Shown here: piece after piece, positions 1 to 8,076 of the stretch
Numbering within the stretch: the stretch's first letter is position 1
How the letters are laid out: the number at the start of each line of letters is the position of its first letter
NCBI RefSeq assembly: GCF_000160555.1
Contig: NZ_GG749282.1
Span: 35,273-91,268, forward strand
Source of the DNA: Centipeda noxia ATCC 43541
GTDB taxonomy: Bacteria; Bacillota; Negativicutes; Selenomonadales; Selenomonadaceae
Length of the DNA: 55,996 nucleotides
Direction of reading: 5' to 3'
The notes under the pieces: model-generated
The model's input: only the letters and a program-made list of their open reading frames with translations
Database searches by the model: none
What the model was told of the DNA's origin: nothing
Position numbers and translations under genes: made by a program

Positions 1-117
1 TACATTCGATGATGTACGTACGACAGCAGAAAGCTGCCAGCCGTCATCCAACAGGCAGCGCGCCAAATACCCGCCGATAAATCCCGTGCCCCCTGTAAGC
101 AACGCCCTGTACGTCAT
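1..117 (-). CDS. NAD-dependent nucleotide-sugar epimerase/dehydratase, N-terminal fragment
   Basis: Only the first 39 codons are inside the window; the gene runs off the left edge. The ATG is at 117, preceded by a GGAGGAAG ribosome site. The fragment begins MTYRALLTGGTGFIGGYLA, the Rossmann glycine motif GGTGFIGG found at the start of extended SDR epimerases and dehydratases. Family enzymes epimerise, dehydrate or reduce nucleotide sugars. It is the last visible gene of the glycan operon, 29 bp after a GT4 glycosyltransferase and near an RmlC-type epimerase, so a role in making an NDP-sugar donor is likely. The substrate cannot be read from this fragment. Confidence 0.75.
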   Translation of the reverse strand, partial: MTYRALLTGGTGFIGGYLARCLLDDGWQLSAVVRTSSNV

Positions 118-146
118 TTTTTCTTCCTCCCCAAACACGCCGTATA

Positions 147-1436
147 TCAACCGCTGCAAAAACGCTCCTGCCAGTTCTTCAGCTGCTTATCCGCAGGAAA
201 CACACGGGAAAAATGCGGAAGAGAGCTCTTGCTCTGCTCTCTGAGAATCGGCGGCAGTTCCTGTGCCGCGGGCCCTCGAGCTGTAAAAATTGACCGCAGC
301 TCATGCGGCAGCCCATTCAAAAAAAACTCATGCGGCGCACGTCCGAACGCCGCCCGAAAATCATAGCTCCGCTGCTCTTCTTCTACAACCTCATCATATA
401 TATCATGCAGCTGTGCCGCCGTACGCTCCACAGCAAAATCCCGCAGAACTCTCTGCCGTGCTGCTCTTCCCATGCGGCACCGTTCCGCAGGATGCTCATA
501 GAGATATGCGAGTGCTCTGCCATAATCCTCTTTCCCCTTGACGAGCAGTCCCGTTTCATTATTTTCGATAAGGTACCGCTCCGCACACTGATCGAACGCA
601 ATGACAGGAACCTCTGCCGCCATCGCCTCGAGGAGCGCGTTCTCCGTCGTTCCGAAATGCCGCGGACTCAGCAGGTAGCCGAATACATCCATCTGCGCCA
701 GTTCCGCGTTCACATCACTCACATAGTCAATAAAACGGAATTTCTCAGCGATGCCAAACGTCTCTGCCTCCGCACGAATCTGCGCTGCATTCGTCTGATC
801 CCCCACAAGCACAAATTCAATGCCCGGAATATGCGACACACGCGCACAGTACGCCACAAAATCCGGATGCAGCTTCGCATAGGACTGTGTTCCGATGTAT
901 CCGACGACAAAACGCCGATCCCTCACCCGCTCCTCACGCGGACAAATCGCAGCAAAACCGCCCGAGCTGTGCACGACCGCCGTATGTTTTTGCGCCCATA
1001 CACGCTCTTCCTCACTCCAATACGGATTATCAAGCGAATAGGGCGAGGTGAAGATAAATCGCTGCGGCATACGCAGGAATTCCGCAGGAATATATGGATA
1101 CCAACAACCGGATACGTGTGCCCAGATGGTCAGATTCATCTCGATCTTCGGAAAATCTGCCAGAAACGCCGCCATGCGCGGATGGTGCCACCATTCGATC
1201 TGAACAAGATCGGCAGAACGCATGGCTGCCAGCACTTCCTGCTCTCCCGCGCCGCAGAGGATCTCTACACCGTCTGCACGGCAGGCATCAATGAAGTTCG
1301 TTTTCTCCGGCGGCTCGAGCAGGAGGATACGATGACGCCACCCTGCCCTCGTTCGTGCAGCATATGCAGCGACCCCGGAGAGCACCTTGCCCACGCCGCC
1401 GCCCATATGCGTTGTGATATGCAGTACCTCAGGCAT
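147..1436 (-). CDS. GT4-family glycosyltransferase
   Basis: 429 residues. The open frame extends further 5', but the ATG at 1436 has an AAGGAG site just upstream and gives a normal GT-B start, MPEVLHITTHMGGGVGK, with the glycine-rich loop. The C-terminal half carries the usual GT4 features: VGYIGTQSYAKLHPDF (start of the nucleotide-sugar domain), then ENALLEAMAAEVPVIAFDQ with the E-x7-E type acidic motif, and a GLLV loop. No membrane segment or signal peptide, so it should act at the cytoplasmic face. It lies 11 bp after the rmlC-like gene and before a nucleotide-sugar epimerase. Donor and acceptor are unknown. The last ~60 residues after the GT4 domain are not recognised. Confidence 0.85.
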   Translation of the reverse strand: MPEVLHITTHMGGGVGKVLSGVAAYAARTRAGWRHRILLLEPPEKTNFIDACRADGVEILCGAGEQEVLAAMRSADLVQIEWWHHPRMAAFLADFPKIEMNLTIWAHVSGCWYPYIPAEFLRMPQRFIFTSPYSLDNPYWSEEERVWAQKHTAVVHSSGGFAAICPREERVRDRRFVVGYIGTQSYAKLHPDFVAYCARVSHIPGIEFVLVGDQTNAAQIRAEAETFGIAEKFRFIDYVSDVNAELAQMDVFGYLLSPRHFGTTENALLEAMAAEVPVIAFDQCAERYLIENNETGLLVKGKEDYGRALAYLYEHPAERCRMGRAARQRVLRDFAVERTAAQLHDIYDEVVEEEQRSYDFRAAFGRAPHEFFLNGLPHELRSIFTARGPAAQELPPILREQSKSSLPHFSRVFPADKQLKNWQERFCSG

Positions 1437-1447
1437 AGTGAGCTCCT

Positions 1448-1990
1448 TTATGCGAACGGGCTGACAAAATCGGCAAGAGCGGGGAACGACTGATCCCGTT
1501 CCGACAGAATAGGGTGCTCGACATCCCACGGGATTCCCGCCGTATCCCAGCGAATCCCGGCATCACAGGCGGGCGCATAGACACTTGTCACCTGATACAG
1601 CATCAGCGCCGTGCTGCTGCGTGTATAAAATCCGTGTGCCATTCCCTTTGGGATATAAAGCATTGTTCCCTCGGAGGATTTCAGATGAAAAAGTGCATAC
1701 TTTCCATAGGTAGGCGAAGATCTCCGCAGATCCACAACAGCATCCGTCACTTCCCCCTCCGCACAGCAGACAATTTTTTCATGGTCCATCGGCGGCGTTT
1801 GGAAGTGAAGCCCGCGCAGAACGCCGCGCCGCGAAACGGAGAAGTATTCCTCCGCAAAAGAAGTCGGCAGCCCGAGTTGCCGAAAGACTTCTACGTGAAA
1901 CGTCTTGATAAATACACCGCGGCTGTCCTCCCACACGACCGGAAGAATCCTCACGCATCCTTGCAGCGCGGTTTCCTCGACATCAAACAC
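1448..1990 (-). CDS. rfbC: dTDP-4-dehydrorhamnose 3,5-epimerase (RmlC) family protein
   Basis: Single-domain RmlC cupin of 180 residues, the usual length. It contains RGLHFQ (about residues 59-64, with the catalytic His of the family) and the IPKGMAHGFYTRS segment. Family members epimerise C3 and C5 of a 4-keto-6-deoxy sugar nucleotide, usually on the way to dTDP-rhamnose. Two in-frame GTG codons compete; the one at 1990 is 7 nt after AGGAGG, while the one at 1996 is too close, so I chose 1990. No rmlA, rmlB or rmlD is visible nearby, so the substrate may be another 4-keto sugar. The symbol reflects the family, not a proven substrate. Confidence 0.85.
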   Translation of the reverse strand: MFDVEETALQGCVRILPVVWEDSRGVFIKTFHVEVFRQLGLPTSFAEEYFSVSRRGVLRGLHFQTPPMDHEKIVCCAEGEVTDAVVDLRRSSPTYGKYALFHLKSSEGTMLYIPKGMAHGFYTRSSTALMLYQVTSVYAPACDAGIRWDTAGIPWDVEHPILSERDQSFPALADFVSPFA

Positions 1991-2002
1991 GAACACACCT
2001 CC

Positions 2003-2608
2003 TCATAATGGCACAACGGTACGCAGGCCGAGCACGGATTCTACACTTTCCCCCATTCTTCGTTCGAAATCCTCTTTCATCGCAAAGAGCTGCCGCCAGC
2101 GCGGCAGACTCGTCTCATCCACGCCATAGCGAAGCATGATGTCCATCATCCTCCGCTCGATCGCCACGATTCCCTCATCCGTCGCCATCGCATCACACAG
2201 TTGTATGAGGCGGTCATATAGGGTATATTTTCTCTCCTGCAGAAAATGATCCAGAAATGCGTAGTCCTCAGCCATTAAATCCCATCCGCTGTTCACCGCC
2301 GTAATTTGCTGTACCGGGAACGAATGCGTCAGACAGATCTCCGCCGCCTCTTCATCTCCCTGCTCCAATAGAAAACGATATCCGGCAATGACGTGATTCA
2401 TCTGCATCACACCAAATCTGCGGCCGATGTCGTGCAGCAAGCCAAAGACAAAGGCACGCTCGGCATCCAGATGATCAATGCGAGCAGCAATACGCTCTGC
2501 GGCCGTTCCGACGGCAAAAGAATGCGCAATCCAGCCGCCGTCGTTCCGTGTGCGCGCCTCATCCAGACATGCCAAGGCCTCTGCTCTCGTAATTCTCACG
2601 TCCGACAT
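2003..2608 (-). CDS. HD-domain hydrolase
   Basis: 201 residues. The HD metal-binding core is visible: His in WIAHSFAVG (about residue 29) and the His-Asp pair in FGLLHDIGRRFG (about 59-60), followed by a downstream Asp-rich helix (LIQLCDAMAT). The HD superfamily is mostly phosphohydrolases acting on nucleotides or phosphodiesters. It sits between an FkbM methyltransferase and rmlC inside the glycan operon; its stop overlaps the ribosome site of rmlC, suggesting coupling. Nothing in the sequence ties it to a sugar nucleotide, so its job in the cluster is unknown. Confidence 0.75.
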   Translation of the reverse strand: MSDVRITRAEALACLDEARTRNDGGWIAHSFAVGTAAERIAARIDHLDAERAFVFGLLHDIGRRFGVMQMNHVIAGYRFLLEQGDEEAAEICLTHSFPVQQITAVNSGWDLMAEDYAFLDHFLQERKYTLYDRLIQLCDAMATDEGIVAIERRMMDIMLRYGVDETSLPRWRQLFAMKEDFERRMGESVESVLGLRTVVPL

Positions 2609-2635
2609 CTTCCTTTCGGCAGGATTCTCCGCACT

Positions 2636-3697
2636 TCAAAGTGCATAGAGTACAGACTCCCCGCTCGTCACGCTGTGATGGCGGAAATAAAAACGGTAGC
2701 CGCTGTAAAATGACCGAATCAGCAGCGGAATGCGGATGTAGTCCTCGATGCTGTGATAGACACAAACGGCAAGTTTTGGATGATGCTCACGTATCATCTG
2801 CTCTGCGCCAAGAAGCGCATTGTACTCTGCCCCCTCTATGTCCATCTTGATGAGCGTGGGCGATTCCGTCAGTACGGCATCGAGCGGCATTGCCCGAATC
2901 ACATCTCCCTGTGCATCCGCTCCGGTCTCCAGCCGTGATGCTGAGGGGGTCGCCTGGTTCCCGCTGAACATGAGCTGCGCCTCCTCGTTCCAGAGCGCAT
3001 AGGGGTAGAGTACAACCTGCGGGAAGTCCGAATACTTTTCTCGAAGCAGCCCACAGCTCTGTGCATCCGGTTCAAAAGCATGCACACGGATACGGGAGTT
3101 CATCGTAAGAGCCTTGTCAATCTCCTCACCGCCGCACACACCCGCATCTACGAACACCTCATCATCAAGAGAGGGAATTACGTCATTGGAAAAATACTGA
3201 TCGGTCTCAGCAAGTGAAAAATCCACAGGCCGGCCGCACATCATATTGTCAATCAGGCGACGATAGAGCTGCCGCGATTTTTCATCAGCAAACATGGTGC
3301 TGATTTCCTCAATATCCCGCCTGTGCTCCGTAAAGTAATGCGCCGCATCCAGCTGAACAGCAGAGCATATCTTCGCTCGGACCGCCTGCTGCTCAAGCTG
3401 CGATACAATTTGCAGCAGATTGATGCCCGTCGCTCCGATGACAATTGCAAGAGGCCTTCCCTTTAAGTAATACACACGGCTAAGCTCGAATACTTTTTCA
3501 GATGACTGTACAGGAATTCCATCCATCTCTGTGCCCTGCTTATGTGCAGCATTATCGCACCAACAAAGCGGATCTTGCAGGCATTTCTGCGCAACGCAGT
3601 ATTTTTGATAAAAGGCCTGCGCAACACGCCCCGTTCCCCAGAGCACATAATCTATGCCGCGCAAATCGGAAAAAGTATCTACATCATCAGCGTACAA
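2636..3697 (-). CDS. FkbM-family methyltransferase, possibly 5'-truncated by a frameshift
   Basis: 353 residues from a TTG at 3697, which is 9 nt after AGGAGG. The N-terminal half has a Rossmann-like region (IDYVLWGTGRVAQAF); the C-terminal half is an FkbM SAM-dependent methyltransferase: VFVDAGVCGGEEIDKAL (SAM loop), VHAFEPDAQS, and LIKMDIEGAEYNAL, the diagnostic FkbM motif. Its architecture matches the other FkbM protein of the cluster (6925-8076), so the two look like paralogues. FkbM enzymes O-methylate sugars or related hydroxyl groups. The stretch just upstream in another frame (3687-3758) reads like coding sequence and would restore the longer N-terminus seen in the paralogue; see findings. 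Start therefore uncertain. Confidence 0.8.
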   Translation of the reverse strand: MYADDVDTFSDLRGIDYVLWGTGRVAQAFYQKYCVAQKCLQDPLCWCDNAAHKQGTEMDGIPVQSSEKVFELSRVYYLKGRPLAIVIGATGINLLQIVSQLEQQAVRAKICSAVQLDAAHYFTEHRRDIEEISTMFADEKSRQLYRRLIDNMMCGRPVDFSLAETDQYFSNDVIPSLDDEVFVDAGVCGGEEIDKALTMNSRIRVHAFEPDAQSCGLLREKYSDFPQVVLYPYALWNEEAQLMFSGNQATPSASRLETGADAQGDVIRAMPLDAVLTESPTLIKMDIEGAEYNALLGAEQMIREHHPKLAVCVYHSIEDYIRIPLLIRSFYSGYRFYFRHHSVTSGESVLYAL

Positions 3698-3820
3698 GAG
3701 CCTCGCCCTCCTCAATCGCCCAAATCAAGTCCGATATGTTGATGCAGCGGTCCTCCACCGCGCCCCGTTCACCGCCTGCCCATCAATTCTTCTCGCTCTC
3801 ATAAATATATCTAAATCTCC

Positions 3821-4831
3821 CTATCGGATCACACCGCGTTCCATAAGGATGGCGGCATCCCCATCGAGGATATCCTCCTCGAACATTGCGTATTGGTATT
3901 GTCTGCACTTGGCACAGACCGGATATTTTTCTTTCTGAAACGCGAGCTGTGCGCGTCGGAATGCCTCCGTCTTCCTGCCCTGCCAGATCGCACGCATGGA
4001 TTCTTTTGCAAGATCCCCCAATATATACGGGGTCTCCATCGAGCAGCACGGAATGATCATCCCGTCGGGATTCAGCTGCATCATGTAGAAGGGCTGCGGA
4101 CAGACAACGGCACTCCCGACCGCGGCCCCATTCTGCGTCACCTCTGCAGCACCTCCAAGCACGTCATAGTCAATCTGCGGCACAGCGGGAATGAGATGCT
4201 CCACAGCGATAAAGTCCGATATGTCGCCGAACGTCTCCAAGAACAGTTCTTCCTCGCCTTCTTTGAGAGCACAGTCGATGATCTTCACATAGATCTTCGT
4301 CCTGCCGCGATACTCGTAAAAAAACCGGATTTTTTCAACCAGTTCATGAAAGACGCCGCGGCGGCGCGTATGGGCATATGCCTCGTCATCAAGTCCCTGG
4401 ATCGAGATGCGGATGCGGCCAAGGTTCGCCGCAATCAGCGCACGCGAAAGTTCCTCTGTAAGCGCAAGCCCGTTTGTCACAATGTCAATCGTATCGGCAA
4501 CGCCGCGCTCTGCCGCATAGGCGACCATGTCGGCAATGCGCGGATGAAGCAGAGGCTCCCCCGTCCCGGCAAAGCGCAGCATCTTCAAGGGACGCGGAAA
4601 CTCTGCGAGTCCGTCGATGCATGTTTCGTAGAGGCCATAGTCGAGCATGACCTTGCCCGCGACAAAGCCGCGCTGCTCTGCCGGAACGGAATGAATACAG
4701 TACGCACAGGCAAGATTGCAGCCATAGACGGGAAAAATCTGCACAGAGAAGGGCGTATCCAGAGGCAGCACGTCGGCAAGCCGTGTGCGTTTTCCGCCGG
4801 GTGTCTGCCCGTCGATACGCTGCGCCCTCAT
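3821..4831 (-). CDS. radical SAM/SPASM protein (third of three in tandem)
   Basis: 336 residues. CNLACAYC places the three radical-SAM cysteines at 38, 42 and 45; FAGTGEPLLHP is the GEP-type SAM-binding segment. The C-terminal part holds further cysteines (VCPQPF, IIPCCS, VCAKC), consistent with a SPASM-like auxiliary iron-sulfur domain. The N-terminal LADVLPLDTPF and C-terminal ILDGDA segments recur in the two neighbouring paralogues, so all three belong to one family. The ATG overlaps the stop of the preceding gene (ATGA), so they are translationally coupled. Reaction unknown: radical SAM/SPASM enzymes dehydrogenate, epimerise or crosslink sugars and peptides. No precursor-peptide gene is visible, which favours a sugar substrate, by inference. 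Confidence 0.85.
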   Translation of the reverse strand: MRAQRIDGQTPGGKRTRLADVLPLDTPFSVQIFPVYGCNLACAYCIHSVPAEQRGFVAGKVMLDYGLYETCIDGLAEFPRPLKMLRFAGTGEPLLHPRIADMVAYAAERGVADTIDIVTNGLALTEELSRALIAANLGRIRISIQGLDDEAYAHTRRRGVFHELVEKIRFFYEYRGRTKIYVKIIDCALKEGEEELFLETFGDISDFIAVEHLIPAVPQIDYDVLGGAAEVTQNGAAVGSAVVCPQPFYMMQLNPDGMIIPCCSMETPYILGDLAKESMRAIWQGRKTEAFRRAQLAFQKEKYPVCAKCRQYQYAMFEEDILDGDAAILMERGVIR

Positions 4832-5847
4832 CTCCGTAACTCCTCGATGCGTGCGAGGATCGCATCCGCATCGTCGTCGAGGTGATCCTCAGGGTGTGCG
4901 ACATCGTTCGCCGCGCAGCAGATCGCGCAGCGTTTGTTCTCGCTGCGCCGTCCCTCAAGCTGCATTCGCCAGAATTCGTGCATCTGCTCACTGTGCCACA
5001 TATCGAGAATCCGGCCATTGTACACATTGCCGAGCACGATGGGCTTGTAGATCGTATCGCACGGCTCAACGTCGCCGTTTGGGAAGACACCGAGCATGTA
5101 GAACGCGAGCGGACAGACCTGATAGATGCGGTCAGTCTTGACGCCGTTGCGGTCGGTCTCAATCACCATATCCTTCGTCATCTCAACGCCGTCGTAGGCG
5201 GGCAGCATATGCTCGATGTACATGCGGTCCGTGCAGTCTCCGAAGAGCTGATAGAACTTCTCCTCCTCCCCCTCGTCCAAGGCGACATCCATCACCTTGA
5301 GAAAGAGATTCGTCGATTTCTTGTGTGCATAGAAATATCGAATGTTTGCGACAAACTCATCGAAATCGACCTTTGCACGGCAAATGTCCTCGTATTTCTG
5401 CGAGGACATCCCCTGCAGAGAGACGCGCAGTGTATCCAGCCCCGCATCAATGAGTGCGTCGGCAAGGGCGGGACGCAGCAGGGAGGCATTCGAGATGATC
5501 TCTATGCGCTCGGCAACATCTTTTTCCTTTGCGATGCGCACCATATCCGCAATATGCGGATTGAGCAGAGGTTCCCCCTGCCCCGTGAGCGAGAGCATCT
5601 TGAGTTTCTGCGGGAACTCTGCGAGCTGTTCGATGGTCTTTTCGTACGTCTCCATTGTCATGTGCTCGGGCGTGAAGTCATACTGCTTCTTCATCTCGGC
5701 AAAGCCAAGCGAATGCCCGCAGTAGGCGCATTTGAAGTTGCAGAACGTCGTCGGAAAGACGAATGCGCTGTACGGTGCGGCAAGCGGGAGGACGGAGGCG
5801 AGCTGGACGCGTTCCGTTCCATAGATTGGCTTGATTTCGGATGCCAT
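4828..5847 (-). CDS. radical SAM/SPASM protein (second of three in tandem)
   Basis: 339 residues from the ATG at 5847 (GGAGG upstream; a longer frame exists but has no ribosome site). The radical-SAM motif CNFKCAYC gives cysteines 36, 40 and 43; LTGQGEPLLNPH is the GEP segment. C-terminal cysteines VCPLAF, VEPCD and RCAICC mark a SPASM-like domain. It shares LASVLPLAAPY near the N-terminus and the acidic LDDDAD tail with its neighbours. It is the middle gene of the trio, 10 bp after the first and overlapping the third by 4 bp. Substrate unknown; the cluster suggests a glycan or sugar nucleotide. Confidence 0.85.
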   Translation of the reverse strand: MASEIKPIYGTERVQLASVLPLAAPYSAFVFPTTFCNFKCAYCGHSLGFAEMKKQYDFTPEHMTMETYEKTIEQLAEFPQKLKMLSLTGQGEPLLNPHIADMVRIAKEKDVAERIEIISNASLLRPALADALIDAGLDTLRVSLQGMSSQKYEDICRAKVDFDEFVANIRYFYAHKKSTNLFLKVMDVALDEGEEEKFYQLFGDCTDRMYIEHMLPAYDGVEMTKDMVIETDRNGVKTDRIYQVCPLAFYMLGVFPNGDVEPCDTIYKPIVLGNVYNGRILDMWHSEQMHEFWRMQLEGRRSENKRCAICCAANDVAHPEDHLDDDADAILARIEELRR

Positions 5848-5857
5848 AGTCCCTCCC

Positions 5858-6886
5858 CTAGTCTGCAAAGAGCGGCAGCAGACGTTCCGCATCATCATCC
5901 AGCTGCTCCATCGGATTATTGATCGCATTGAAGCAGGTGCATGTCGCGCAGTCTGGAATCTGGTCCTTTTCCTTCTTCAGCATCTTGCGCAGGAAGCCCC
6001 TGCGGCGGCTGCCGTTCCAGATCTCCATGAGCGTATGCTCCTTCGCATTCCCCATGGAGAGGTTCTTGCCCAGTCCGGGTACGGGGCAGGGGAAAATGTC
6101 CCCCTCGCAGCCGATCTGCATGAAGTAAAACGATTGCGCACAGACCTTGCGGTTCACGTCAAGTTCTTCGCCATAGAAGTTCTTCGTGCCGTCGACAATC
6201 TCGCGCAGCCCGTCCATCTGCTGCTGCATGACGACGAGATGCTCGATATAGATGCGGTCGGCAAAGGGGCTGAAAATCTCGAAGAACTTTTCCTCGTTCT
6301 CCTTCGTCTTCAGTGTCGCGTCAATCGCTTTGATGTAAATCTGAACATTCCCCTTGTGCTCGTAGAGGTATTTCAGATTCTCGAGATAGCGTTCAAAGTC
6401 GATGCAGATGCCGCAAGTTTCCTCGTAACCCGCCGCATCAAGCCCCTGTACGGAGATGTTTATGTTCGTAATGCCCGCTGCGACAAGCGCACGGCTCTTC
6501 TCCGGCGTCAAGAGGAGACCGTTTGTGATAATCTCGACGCGCCCCGCAATGCCCGCCTCGACAACCATGCGGATGTATTCGGGCAGATGGGGATTCATCA
6601 GCGGTTCTCCGAGTCCCGAGAAGACAATGCGCTTGATACCGTCATGCGGGAATTCCTTCAGTTCACGAATGATTTTCTCGAAAAATGCTTCGTCCATATG
6701 CTGCTCACGGTGCCCGAGCGCACGGAACTCCCCGCCTGCCTCATCTCGTGTGGAGTGTATGCAGTAGAAACACTTGAAATTGCAGTATTTCGTCTGCTCA
6801 ATATAAACGGTGAACGGGGCGGCCAACGGGATAACCTCCGCAAGCTTCTTTCTCTTGGTATCGTAGTTTGGCTTGATCTCTGCCAT
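5858..6886 (-). CDS. radical SAM/SPASM protein (first of three in tandem)
   Basis: 342 residues; the ATG follows GAGAGGAGAGCA. CNFKCFYC gives the cluster cysteines 35, 39 and 42, and FSGLGEPLMNPH the GEP segment. SPASM-type cysteines appear in VCAQSF, IGCEGDIFPC and DCATCTC. The N-terminus (LAEVIPLAAPF) and the LDDDAE tail match the two downstream paralogues, pointing to local duplication and divergence rather than three unrelated enzymes. It lies 38 bp downstream of an FkbM methyltransferase. The bound clusters, and thus the chemistry, cannot be settled from sequence alone. Confidence 0.85.
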   Translation of the reverse strand: MAEIKPNYDTKRKKLAEVIPLAAPFTVYIEQTKYCNFKCFYCIHSTRDEAGGEFRALGHREQHMDEAFFEKIIRELKEFPHDGIKRIVFSGLGEPLMNPHLPEYIRMVVEAGIAGRVEIITNGLLLTPEKSRALVAAGITNINISVQGLDAAGYEETCGICIDFERYLENLKYLYEHKGNVQIYIKAIDATLKTKENEEKFFEIFSPFADRIYIEHLVVMQQQMDGLREIVDGTKNFYGEELDVNRKVCAQSFYFMQIGCEGDIFPCPVPGLGKNLSMGNAKEHTLMEIWNGSRRRGFLRKMLKKEKDQIPDCATCTCFNAINNPMEQLDDDAERLLPLFAD

Positions 6887-6924
6887 TGCTCTCCTCTCTC
6901 CTAGCGGCTCCCTTCGCCGCGGGG

Positions 6925-8076
6925 TTATGGAACGGCATACACGACCGTTTCCAATCCCATAAATTGATAGTTGCGTATGTAGAGCCGATAGCCCTCGTAG
7001 AGTTCCTTAATCTGCAAGGGAATCGACCACAGATGCGAAATGTCGTGATAGACGCAGACGGCAAGCTGCGGATGATACTGACGGATCATCTCTGCTGCCC
7101 CCGCAAGCGCGCGCGGCTCCATGCCCTCGATGTCCATCTTGATCATCGTTGGTGCAAATCCGCGCAGTACGCTGTCCAGAGGTGCACAGGAAAGGACTGT
7201 TGTTCCGGTCGGATCCGCCTTTGCTGCGGAGCGGCCGTCGGAAACTGCCGTAAACCGCAGCTGTTCATAGCAATCGGATGCGCCGAGCGGGAGGATGTGT
7301 GCCTCCTGAATCCCTGTTTGTTCCCGAATGTACGTCTGAATCCCCGCACAGAGATCGCCCTGCGGTTCAAACGCAGCATATGCCTCGATATCCATACCGC
7401 TTTGCAGCACGCTGCGCAGGGTGTCGCCGTCATATGCACCGCAGTCGATAAAACGCCGATAATCCATTCGCTCCGGAACATCTGCCGCAAGATACTGCCC
7501 CTCCAAGGGGAGCGGCAGGGGAAACTGTGTAACATCGTGTGCGTGATGCGCAGTGAGTGCCGTAAGGAAGAAGGTGCGCTCTTCCTCGGTCGAAAAAAGC
7601 TCATACGCAGCCCGTATCTGCCGTTCATCACGCAGGATATTGGCCGGATCGTAGGAGCCGATAAACATATGCGCGAGGAATGCGCGGCTCTCGAGGGCCT
7701 GCCAGTTGATCTCATGCAGGGCATAGATATGCTGAAACCCAACGCTCTCAAGTATCCGGCGTATCTCCCTATCCTGCGTTCGCCCGAACAGCCCTGCCAA
7801 AATCACAGCGGCATCACGATACTGCAGCATCAGCGCTGCTGTGTCCACGGAAAAGACCGGCGCAGGCGCACTGCATCGGGACGCATTCCGATCGATAAAG
7901 CCGAGCGGCTGAATACCGTTTCCCACAAGACAGGAATAAAGTTTCTTCCCGAGATTCCCCGCGCCGTAAAGAAGGATGGGATATGCGCGAAAGTCTGAAA
8001 ATCCATGTGTCTCTGCGTTCTCGTAAAGGGATTCAAAAAATTGATCAAGTGGATTGATATCCGCAGATAAGTTCAT
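6925..8076 (-). CDS. FkbM-family methyltransferase
   Basis: 383 residues. The N-terminal third has a nucleotide-binding-like fold start (YPILLYGAGNLGKKLYS). The C-terminal FkbM domain shows FIDCGAYDGDTLRSVL, AAFEPQGDL and the diagnostic MIKMDIEGMEPRAL, then LAVCVYHDISHLWSIPL, also seen in the second FkbM gene at 2636-3697. It probably methylates a hydroxyl group of a glycan residue using SAM in the cytoplasm. The ATG overlaps the stop of the GT2 gene by 4 bp (ATGA), so the two are coupled. Two copies flanking a radical SAM trio suggest two distinct methylation sites in the product; this is inference. Confidence 0.88.
   Translation of the reverse strand: MNLSADINPLDQFFESLYENAETHGFSDFRAYPILLYGAGNLGKKLYSCLVGNGIQPLGFIDRNASRCSAPAPVFSVDTAALMLQYRDAAVILAGLFGRTQDREIRRILESVGFQHIYALHEINWQALESRAFLAHMFIGSYDPANILRDERQIRAAYELFSTEEERTFFLTALTAHHAHDVTQFPLPLPLEGQYLAADVPERMDYRRFIDCGAYDGDTLRSVLQSGMDIEAYAAFEPQGDLCAGIQTYIREQTGIQEAHILPLGASDCYEQLRFTAVSDGRSAAKADPTGTTVLSCAPLDSVLRGFAPTMIKMDIEGMEPRALAGAAEMIRQYHPQLAVCVYHDISHLWSIPLQIKELYEGYRLYIRNYQFMGLETVVYAVP

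Noticed and set aside
303-1493. 396-codon plus-strand frame opposite the GT4 gene
   Set aside because: The minus-strand GT4 protein has intact motifs; the plus frame is Arg/His-rich noise.
3800-3820. Small ORF MRARRIDGQ... after the third radical SAM gene
   Set aside because: It resembles the start of the radical SAM protein (MRAQRIDGQ) but ends after 25 codons and lacks a well-spaced ribosome site; too short to call a gene or a RiPP precursor.
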